This document shows, piece after piece, positions 1-4,561 of a stretch of DNA of 6,519 bases (within the stretch, counting starts at the first letter, position 1; every line of letters starts with the position of its first letter). The translations under genes were made by a program, and so were the position numbers. Where the stretch lies: assembly GCA_002440805.1 (NCBI GenBank), contig DJVD01000138.1:1-6519 (forward strand), read 5' to 3'. This DNA comes from Chloroflexi bacterium UBA6265. GTDB taxonomy: Bacteria; Chloroflexota; Chloroflexia; Thermomicrobiales; UBA6265. A model generated the notes under the pieces. The model did not search any database. It had not been told where the DNA came from and saw nothing but the letters and a program-made list of their open reading frames with translations.

Positions 1-185
1 TGGCCGAACCAGTCGTTGGGTTGGCTTGCCCAGATCAGGTCCGGGTTTAGCGGTGATCCCTTGATGTGGTACACCTCGGCGCCCGGTAGTTGAGGTTCAC
101 TGATCTCCCAGTTTGTACGGTTTTCATCGGAGGTTAGGATAAAGGCACCCTTGGCGGTACCAACCAACACGCGTACGCCTGCCAT
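1..185 (-). CDS. BNR-repeat/sialidase-like beta-propeller protein, N-terminal fragment
   Basis: This is the 5' end of a gene whose remainder lies off the left edge; 61 complete codons are visible. The protein begins [20 protein letters not shown] and continues through a W-E-I-S segment to a K-G-S-P-x-x-P-x-x-I-W-A-S-Q turn. From memory, this opening resembles bacterial proteins annotated as BNR-repeat glycosyl hydrolase, exo-alpha-sialidase or WD40/YVTN/BNR-like propellers, where it forms the first blade. No catalytic residues can be judged from this piece, and many such proteins have no proven sialidase activity. No signal peptide is seen: the start is not followed by a charged-then-hydrophobic leader, so a cytoplasmic location is likely. 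The ATG at 185-183 is chosen because AAGGA (197-193) lies 7 nt upstream. It is divergent from the cupin gene. Confidence 0.75.
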   Translation of the reverse strand, partial: MAGVRVLVGTAKGAFILTSDENRTNWEISEPQLPGAEVYHIKGSPLNPDLIWASQPNDWFG

Positions 186-373
186 ACAAGCATCCTTTCA
201 GCATCACAACCTGAACGTCTATCGGTTAAGTACGTACATCATACAGAGTCGACTTACGTGTGGCTTCTCCGATGTTGCGGATGGGTGGGGTCCCTGACTG
301 AGATCGAGGATGCGTCCTATACAATGGAGCGACATCACATCGGAATCTGACATTGCGGCATAGGGGAGTAATC
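186..373. promoter_or_regulatory. Divergent intergenic region with weak promoter candidates
   Basis: This 188-nt gap lies between two divergent genes and must hold promoters for both. On the plus strand, CTGACT (294-299) and TATACA (318-323), 18 nt apart, form a 4/6 plus 4/6 match; TACAAT (320-325) is an alternative -10 with a better hexamer but 20-nt spacing. On the minus strand, TATGAT (243-238) could be the -10 for the leftward gene, but no convincing -35 is visible. An 8-bp palindrome GTACGTAC (230-237) sits in the leftward 5' region. None of these is strong evidence. The rightward leader ends with GGGGAG (363-368) just before the cupin start. Confidence 0.3.
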
Positions 374-859
374 ATGGAATCTTCGGGTTTTCTGGTTTCA
401 CCGCGCGAGGGCGATCAGATGTGGGTGGTGGACGAGTTGATCAGATTCGTTGCCAGGGGCCATGAAACCGGTGGGGCCTACACCCTTACCGAATCGTATG
501 TGCTGCCCGATGGCGGTCCACCCACTCACATTCATCGACGCGAAGATGAGGCATTCTGGGTGTTGGAGGGAAACCTGCAGGTAACGGTGGGAGACCATAC
601 CTCTGTCGTTCCGGCGGGCGGATTTATTCACTTGCCCAGGGGGGTGCCGCACCGGTTTCATAATGCCAGTCAGTCTCCTGTCCGTTTCCTGACCCTGCTG
701 GTACCGGCCGGACTTGAAGGATTCTTCGAAAGCGTTGGTGTGCCGGGATCGATGGGCGATGCTCCTCCCGGGGAGACACCGGAACATATTGCGCGAATTC
801 ATGAGTTGGCACCGCAGTACGGCATTGAATTGATGTTCGATGACGCGCCCGGGGAGTAG
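374..859 (+). CDS. Cupin-domain protein (quercetin-dioxygenase-like, metal-binding)
   Basis: A 161-residue, single-domain beta-barrel cupin. Cupin motif 1 is visible as G-G-P-P-T-H-I-H-x4-E-x6-G (residues 47-66), giving candidate metal ligands His52, His54 and Glu59. Motif 2 is P-R-G-V-P-H-R-F-H-N (residues 88-97), supplying the fourth ligand His93 and the conserved Asn97. All four usual ligands are present, so the protein probably binds Fe, Mn, Ni or another divalent metal. The fold includes dioxygenases, isomerases and non-enzymatic binding proteins, and the substrate cannot be read from sequence. The last 50 or so residues form a Pro/Gly-rich then helical tail often seen in quercetin 2,3-dioxygenase-like members. 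ATG 374 is preferred over the in-frame TTG at 353 because GGGGAG (363-368) sits 5 nt before it. The oxidoreductase gene follows 41 nt after the stop with no hairpin between, so the two are probably co-transcribed. Confidence 0.85.
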   Translation: MESSGFLVSPREGDQMWVVDELIRFVARGHETGGAYTLTESYVLPDGGPPTHIHRREDEAFWVLEGNLQVTVGDHTSVVPAGGFIHLPRGVPHRFHNASQSPVRFLTLLVPAGLEGFFESVGVPGSMGDAPPGETPEHIARIHELAPQYGIELMFDDAPGE

Positions 860-900
860 GCTTGGTGAGGTAGTCCCACCAGAGTGACAAGGAGAATTTG

Positions 901-1764
901 ATGCACGATCTTCGATTCGGATTCAAAACCGCCCAGCAGCATTCCACCTGGGAGGAGATTCTGACCGTGTGGCAGGAAGCTGAGGATATCCCCGCCTTTA
1001 CTCACGGCTGGCTTTTCGATCACCTCAACCCCATCGATAACCCGGACGGCATCGGCGATTGCTTTGAGGGCTGGACCATGCTTTCCGCCCTGGCTGCCCA
1101 TACCAAACGGCTGCGACTTGGCTTGCTCACCGGTTGCAATACCTATCGCGATCCCGCCTTGCATGCCCAAATGGCCGCCACTGTGGATGTGATCAGCGGC
1201 GGCAGGGTCGACTTCGGCGATGGTGCCGGCTGGAACGAGTTCGAGCATCGCAGTCGTAATGTCGAACTGCCTACACCCGGCAAGCGCCTGCGCATGCTGG
1301 AGGAGGCGATCGAGATCAGCAAGGCGCTTTGGACCCAGGAAACCGTGGATTACGATGGCAAGTACTATCAGCTTCACGGCGCCCGCCTCAGCCCCAAGCC
1401 GGTGCAGAAACCGGGTCCGCCGATCTTGATTGGTGGCAGTGGCGAGCAACTCACCCTGAAAATCGTGGCCAAACATGCCAACATCTGGAACTACGCCGGG
1501 GGCGACCTCGAGACATTTGTTCACAAGGTGGAGGTGCTGAAGCAACACTGCGAGGATGTTGGTCGCGATTTCGCCGAGATCGAACTCAGCGCCCAGCGCC
1601 GCATCGATTTCGAGAATCTCGATGCCGGTGTGGCCGAGGCCCAGGCCTTTATCGATGCCGGTGTTACCCATATGGTCTTTTATCTCACGCCGCCCTATAC
1701 GAGCGGCATGGTGACCATGTTGGCCGAGCACGCCATCCCGCGACTGGAGCCGAAACGGGCGTAA
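901..1764 (+). CDS. Luciferase-like monooxygenase-family oxidoreductase, probably F420-dependent
   Basis: A 287-residue protein covering a complete luciferase-like (LLM) TIM-barrel domain, close to the usual length. Visible family features are the N-terminal barrel strands with W-L-F-D-H (37-41), the L-R-L-G-x-L-x-T-x-x-x-Y-R-x-P segment (71-85), the G-D-G-A-G-W-N-E-F-E-H loop (106-116) that typifies bacterial LLM oxidoreductases, and P-P-I-L-I-G-G-S-G-E (173-182) contacting the cofactor phosphate. These enzymes transfer hydride between a deazaflavin (F420) or FMN and an organic substrate in the cytoplasm. The subgroup resembles those annotated as TIGR03560/F420-dependent in actinobacteria and Chloroflexota. 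Sequence alone does not settle F420 versus FMN, and the substrate is unknown. ATG 901 is chosen over TTG 898 because AAGGAG (889-894) then has a 6-nt spacer. The upstream cupin gene is its likely operon partner; no clear terminator hairpin follows. Confidence 0.85.
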   Translation: MHDLRFGFKTAQQHSTWEEILTVWQEAEDIPAFTHGWLFDHLNPIDNPDGIGDCFEGWTMLSALAAHTKRLRLGLLTGCNTYRDPALHAQMAATVDVISGGRVDFGDGAGWNEFEHRSRNVELPTPGKRLRMLEEAIEISKALWTQETVDYDGKYYQLHGARLSPKPVQKPGPPILIGGSGEQLTLKIVAKHANIWNYAGGDLETFVHKVEVLKQHCEDVGRDFAEIELSAQRRIDFENLDAGVAEAQAFIDAGVTHMVFYLTPPYTSGMVTMLAEHAIPRLEPKRA

Positions 1765-1792
1765 ACCTGAACCAGGAAATCGTCGTAGAGAA

Positions 1793-1823
1793 TTGACATA
1801 ACGGTCGATAAATCTGCTACGAT
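1793..1823 (+). promoter_or_regulatory. Sigma-70-type promoter for the membrane protein gene
   Basis: A perfect -35 hexamer TTGACA (1793-1798) is followed after 19 nt by TACGAT (1818-1823), a 4/6 match to the -10 consensus. The -10 is preceded by TG at 1815-1816, giving the extended -10 pattern TGnTACGAT. Transcription would start near 1830, leaving a leader of about 33 nt before the ATG at 1863. The spacer is slightly longer than ideal; the extended -10 may compensate. This is read by eye only. Confidence 0.55.
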
Positions 1824-1862
1824 GCGAAAACTGAATACGTGTTACGAGGAATGGGGAGTCCT

Positions 1863-2765
1863 ATGTCGACGTCTGCGCTGCCGCAGTTTTCGAACAATGA
1901 CGCGCCGGCTAACCGGCTTTCCGCTCTCCGGTGGTTGATGGTCGCCATTCTGGCTGCACAGGTGCCAGTCGGGATCGGACTGTATCTTGATGCAGGCTGG
2001 GCGACTGATCTTTGGCCGCTGGAAGATGTTCGCATGACGTACATCTTCCTCGCTTCAATCGTCGCCTCCACGGCGGCGCTTATCGTGTGGCCGATGGCTC
2101 GCGATGATCCGGGAGCCCTGCGGGCGGCGGCGTTCAATCTCTCCACGGCCACGCCGCCGCTCGGACTCTACCTGCTGTGGCTGAGCCGCGATGGCGATAA
2201 TCGCGACCTGATTGCGCCAGGTATTGCGTTTGTCCTTTTCGGCCTGGCATGGACGGTGGTCGGCCGGTTTCTTCGTACCATCCCGGTTCGTGATACCCGC
2301 CAGCTGCCAAAGATCGTCCGCGTGGTCTTTGTCGGGTTTTGCGTGCTGCTGATCCCACTTGGTACCGCACTTTTGTTTCAGGTGGAAGATATCTTCCCGT
2401 GGACCATTTCGCCCGAGAACTCGACCGTAGCCGGCATCATCTTCCTCAGCGCTGCTGGATTGTTCCTGTTTATCCTCGCGCATCCACTCTGGATTTATGG
2501 GGAGGCGGGATTCGCCAGCTTCCTCGCCTACGATCTGGTGCTGGCCGTGCCCTACCTCGATTTCTACCGCAATCGCAACGATGAGGAGACCGTTGCCTCC
2601 TACTATGGCGCTGCATACGCACCCCCTGCTGGCGATAACGGTGTGGGTGAACTGAGCCTGGTGATTTACCTCTCGGTTTTGGCAATAAGCGCTCTTGCCG
2701 CTGTCGCCTTCCTGGCCTGGAGCTTCTGGCCGCGCCCGGCTGTGGCCGCAGTTCCGGCCGATTGA
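1863..2765 (+). CDS. Polytopic membrane protein of unknown function, about 8 TM segments
   Basis: I do not recognise a named family. The 300-residue protein has hydrophobic stretches at about residues 23-43, 59-78, 86-106, 117-137, 152-173, 189-213, 215-233 and 266-288, so about eight membrane-spanning helices, with no cytoplasmic domain of size. The two halves look related: TM1, then a polar loop rich in D/W with L-W-P before TM2 (M-T-Y-I-F-L-A-S), is echoed by TM5, then V-E-D-I-F-P-W, then TM6 (G-I-I-F-L-S-A-A). No catalytic motif, heme-ligand pattern or transporter signature is evident. ATG 1863 is chosen because GGGGAG (1853-1858) precedes it by 4 nt; the in-frame GTG 1839 and ATG 1851 lack a properly spaced ribosome binding site. 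It has its own promoter-like sequence upstream and is followed by the separately regulated arsR promoter, so it is probably monocistronic. The short TM7/TM8 assignments are the least certain. Confidence 0.75.
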   Translation: MSTSALPQFSNNDAPANRLSALRWLMVAILAAQVPVGIGLYLDAGWATDLWPLEDVRMTYIFLASIVASTAALIVWPMARDDPGALRAAAFNLSTATPPLGLYLLWLSRDGDNRDLIAPGIAFVLFGLAWTVVGRFLRTIPVRDTRQLPKIVRVVFVGFCVLLIPLGTALLFQVEDIFPWTISPENSTVAGIIFLSAAGLFLFILAHPLWIYGEAGFASFLAYDLVLAVPYLDFYRNRNDEETVASYYGAAYAPPAGDNGVGELSLVIYLSVLAISALAAVAFLAWSFWPRPAVAAVPAD

Positions 2766-2784
2766 AGCGTTATCATTTCACCTC

Positions 2785-2814
2785 TTGACATGACACCATT
2801 TGGTGGCATATTAT
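2785..2814 (+). promoter_or_regulatory. Promoter of the ArsR-SRPBCC operon
   Basis: TTGACA (2785-2790, a perfect -35) and TATTAT (2809-2814, 5/6 match to the -10) are separated by 18 nt. The expected transcription start is near 2821, leaving a leader of about 74 nt before the repressor's ATG. An inverted repeat fills the spacer and a second one covers the predicted start point, so repressor binding would block RNA polymerase directly. This is the best promoter match in the window. Confidence 0.7.
2790..2809. promoter_or_regulatory. Operator O1 (imperfect palindrome in the promoter spacer)
   Basis: The core is CACCA-TT-TGGTG (2794-2805), a perfect 5-bp inverted repeat. It extends outward to 2790-2809 with one mismatched pair (A2793/G2806). 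It lies between the -35 and -10 hexamers and shares the GACACCA...GGTG half-sites of the second operator, with centres 29 bp apart. It is inferred to be a binding site for the ArsR protein encoded just downstream. Confidence 0.6.
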
Positions 2815-2815
2815 C

Positions 2816-2841
2816 AATGGGACACCAAACGGTGTCCCATT
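2816..2841. promoter_or_regulatory. Operator O2 (perfect 11-bp inverted repeat over the transcription start)
   Basis: The arms AATGGGACACC (2816-2826) and GGTGTCCCATT (2831-2841) are exact reverse complements around a 4-nt AAAC spacer. The element starts 2 nt after the -10 hexamer and covers the predicted start site. The inner half-site GACACC/GGTGTC matches operator O1. A dimeric winged-helix repressor of the ArsR type is the obvious ligand. A hairpin role in RNA is less likely, since transcription would begin inside the left arm. Confidence 0.7.
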
Positions 2842-2894
2842 CGGGTCGGTGCGCAACGACGACGAATGGATAGTCCGTAACCGGAGGTCGGCCG

Positions 2895-3206
2895 ATGCGA
2901 GATGTCTACAGTGCAGTGGCCGATCCAACGCGTCGCCAGATTATTCGCATGCTGGCCAGTGCCGATGAGTTGCCGTTGCACGAGCTTACCGCCGCATTCC
3001 CAATGGGGCGCACGGCCATCTCCAAGCACCTGAACGTGCTGAAGGAAGCGGGCCTCGTGAGCGAGCACAAGGTCGGCCGGGAAACACGCTATCGCCTGAT
3101 TCCGGAACCATTGCAGGAAATTCGGGATTGGGTTGCACACTACGAGCAGTTTTGGGATGCGCGAATCACCCGACTCAAGAGCCTGTTGGAGGAAGAACAA
3201 CCATGA
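2895..3206 (+). CDS. ArsR-family winged-helix repressor, non-metal type
   Basis: A 103-residue single-domain winged-helix DNA-binding protein. The N-terminal V-A-D-P-T-R-R-x-I-I-R-M-L (8-20), the helix-turn-helix L-H-E-L-T-A-A-F-P-M-G-R-T-A-I-S-K-H-L-N-V-L-K-E-A-G-L-V (28-55, recognition helix about 39-50) and the wing with R-E-T-R-Y-R-L (62-68) follow the ArsR/SmtB pattern. The C-terminal helix (about 79-100) is the usual dimerisation element. There is no cysteine anywhere and no ELCVCDL-type metal site, so classical arsenite or metal sensing is unlikely. The signal is unknown. GGAGG (2883-2887) lies 7 nt before ATG 2895. The gene overlaps the SRPBCC start by 4 nt (ATGA at 3203-3206), indicating translational coupling. 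Two palindromes in its own promoter point to autorepression. ArsR-SRPBCC pairs of this kind are common in Chloroflexota, actinobacteria and bacilli. Confidence 0.9.
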   Translation: MRDVYSAVADPTRRQIIRMLASADELPLHELTAAFPMGRTAISKHLNVLKEAGLVSEHKVGRETRYRLIPEPLQEIRDWVAHYEQFWDARITRLKSLLEEEQP

Positions 3207-3625
3207 GCGAATCTGTCGTCCTCGATATCGAGCTGAACAGCCCGATTTCCGCTGTCTGGAACGCCCTTACCACCTCGGAGACATTATCCAAATGGATGAT
3301 GTTCAAGACCAACGATTTCAAGCCAGAGGTCGGTCACACCTTCCAGTTCAAGGATGCCCCAGGTTACGATGGCGTGATCGATTGCGAGGTTACTGAAGTC
3401 GATGAGCCCAACACACTCTCCTATACCTGGAGCACGCTCGGGCAAGACGATGTTCCACACGCAACAGTTGTGACCTGGACGCTGAAGGAATCAGGCGAAG
3501 GTTCCACCTCGCTCCACCTGGAGCAGAGCGGTTTCCGCACCGGCGCCCACCAGGAACTCGGCGGCGCCCGCTATGGCTGGGAGATGATGCTCGACCAGCT
3601 CAAGCGCGAACTCGAATCCGCCTAG
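3203..3625 (+). CDS. SRPBCC/AHSA1-family ligand-binding protein
   Basis: A 140-residue protein of the START/Bet v1-like superfamily, AHSA1 (Aha1 C-terminal/CalC-like) branch. Visible features are the opening beta-strand and helix L-N-S-P-I-S-A-V-W-N-A-L-T-T-S-E-x-L-S-K-W-M (11-32), the strand pair with G-H-T-F-Q-F (44-49), the Y-T-W-S (73-76) and V-V-T-W-T-L (88-93) strands, and a long C-terminal helix with G-W-E-M-M-L-D-Q-L-K (125-134) closing the cavity. The fold makes a hydrophobic pocket for a small lipophilic ligand; enzyme activity is possible but not shown. It lacks a signal peptide and should be cytoplasmic. The ATG at 3203 overlaps the repressor's stop, with GGAGG (3188-3192) 10 nt upstream. 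The long upstream in-frame extension to 3128 is rejected because it lies inside arsR and has no family similarity. Operon context suggests it binds or processes the compound that the repressor responds to; this is inference. Confidence 0.88.
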   Translation: MSESVVLDIELNSPISAVWNALTTSETLSKWMMFKTNDFKPEVGHTFQFKDAPGYDGVIDCEVTEVDEPNTLSYTWSTLGQDDVPHATVVTWTLKESGEGSTSLHLEQSGFRTGAHQELGGARYGWEMMLDQLKRELESA

Positions 3626-3638
3626 CCAAACGCAACCA

Positions 3639-3678
3639 AATGGCCGGATGGTGATCACCATCCGGCCATTGTCGTTTT
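3639..3678. terminator. Hairpin terminator between convergent genes, probably bidirectional
   Basis: Positions 3639-3670 are a perfect 32-bp palindrome, each arm 16 nt (AATGGCCGGATGGTGA and its complement), centred on GTGATCAC. In RNA it would form a GC-rich stem with a small loop. On the plus strand it is followed by GTCGTTTTCT (3671-3680), a short U tract. On the minus strand the sequence after it reads TGGTTGCGTTTGG, a weaker U-containing tail. It starts 13 nt after the SRPBCC stop and lies 17 nt beyond the methyltransferase stop, so it fits a shared transcription end for both. Confidence 0.8.
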
Positions 3679-3687
3679 CTCGATGGA

Positions 3688-4413
3688 CTATGCCTTGGCA
3701 TAGACCGACACGTGCAGGTCCCGGCCGGTATAGGGTTGCTTCTGCCAGCCGCCCCAGCGATCGACCAGTTTCAGTCCGGCGATTTTCGCCATCAGGTCGA
3801 GTTCCGCCGGCCATGCGAGCCGGCAGGCGATTGGCCCCATCCGGATGCCGGATTGGCTGATCGTCACGTGATTCTCATGCAGGATTTGCGTAATCGGGTC
3901 GTACAGGCACACATCCAGCGTGACCGAATCTCCGGTCACTTTTTCCGGCACCGCGTAGCGATCGGTTGGCAGCCACGCGTCGGGCACAGCCGCCTCAATC
4001 ACGAACACCCCGTCGCCATCAAGATGTCGGGCGGCGTTACGAAAGCACTCAACCTGCCCGTCCTGTGTCTGGATATTGAAGATGGTATTGAAGACGAGAT
4101 AGACGAGCGGATAGGTACGATCCATAGACGTGGCGGTCATATCGCCGATGCGGACATCAACCTCGGCGCCACCGGGCTTTTGCCGCAGGCGATCGACCAT
4201 CGCTTCGGAGAGTTCGATGCCGTCAACGCGCACGCCGGATTCCCGAAGCGGCAGGGCAATGCGACCGGTGCCGATCGCGAGCTCCAGCGCCGGGCCATGT
4301 CCAGCCAGTTCCGCGAGGAAGGCCACGGCCGCATCCTCATCGCCACGCAGATCATTGTCATACCGTCCCGCCACATCAGCGTTGAAGCTTTCTTTGGGAT
4401 CGTGGGGCTTCAT
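3688..4413 (-). CDS. Class I SAM-dependent methyltransferase
   Basis: A 241-residue Rossmann-fold methyltransferase (Methyltransf_25/11 type). Motif I is A-L-E-L-A-I-G-T-G-R-I-A (42-53), the glycine loop for AdoMet. The strand-2 acidic residue that would hold the ribose is Glu67 in V-D-G-I-E-L-S-E-A-M (63-72). Motif III is R-I-G-D-M-T (88-93), and motif IV is the hydrophobic strand Y-P-L-V-Y-L-V-F-N-T (101-110). The C-terminal part ends with R-W-G-G-W (219-223) and a final V-S-V-Y strand. The substrate cannot be told from sequence; nothing specific to DNA, RNA or protein methylation is seen. ATG 4413-4411 is supported by AGGA (4423-4420), 6 nt upstream. A possible -10 TATGAT (4487-4482) has no good -35. 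The gene lies downstream of metH on the same strand but beyond a strong hairpin, so it probably has its own promoter. Confidence 0.88.
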   Translation of the reverse strand: MKPHDPKESFNADVAGRYDNDLRGDEDAAVAFLAELAGHGPALELAIGTGRIALPLRESGVRVDGIELSEAMVDRLRQKPGGAEVDVRIGDMTATSMDRTYPLVYLVFNTIFNIQTQDGQVECFRNAARHLDGDGVFVIEAAVPDAWLPTDRYAVPEKVTGDSVTLDVCLYDPITQILHENHVTISQSGIRMGPIACRLAWPAELDLMAKIAGLKLVDRWGGWQKQPYTGRDLHVSVYAKA

Positions 4414-4497
4414 GGGATGTCCTGACTGCTACGTTCGAATCAAGGGGAGGTGGAAGGTTGTCCATCGTGCCATCGTTCTCCATCATATCGCCTCAAC

Positions 4498-4551
4498 CAT
4501 TAACGAGAACGGACCGGTGCACCACATTGCACCGGTCCGTTCTCATTAATG
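4498..4551 (-). terminator. Long hairpin downstream of metH
   Basis: Arms 4505-4521 and 4528-4544 are perfect 17-bp complements around a 6-nt loop (CCACAT on the plus strand). After one C/A mismatch (4504/4545) the pairing resumes for 6 more base pairs (4498-4503 with 4546-4551), giving a 24-bp stem with a single mismatch. It begins 10 nt after the metH stop in the direction of transcription. The A/T-rich outer end gives UUAAUGGUU as the 3' tail on the minus strand rather than a pure U run, so termination may be helped by stem strength, or the hairpin may mainly protect the mRNA 3' end. Confidence 0.75.
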
Positions 4552-4561
4552 TGCGCCAAAG

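Noticed and set aside
268..344. Inverted 8-mers TCCGATGT (268-275) and ACATCGGA (337-344) in the divergent intergenic region
   Set aside because: They are 61 nt apart, and an 8-bp match in a region this size is not rare by chance; no other support for a loop or operator.
799..1731. A 310-codon open frame on the minus strand opposite the LLM oxidoreductase
   Set aside because: It overlaps the end of the cupin gene and nearly all of the oxidoreductase, has no recognisable motif, and mirrors the sense-frame codon pattern.
3128..3202. Upstream in-frame extension of the SRPBCC gene
   Set aside because: It lies wholly within arsR in another frame, begins at a non-standard start without a ribosome binding site, and family members begin near the ATG at 3203.
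3712..4425. A 237-codon open frame on the plus strand opposite the methyltransferase
   Set aside because: The sense strand has all class I methyltransferase motifs and a good ribosome binding site; the antisense product has none.
4378..4486. Short minus-strand frame beginning MMENDGTMDNLPPP, preceded by GAGG, overlapping the methyltransferase start
   Set aside because: About 36 codons, no known leader-peptide features, out of frame with the methyltransferase; more likely chance than a regulatory leader.
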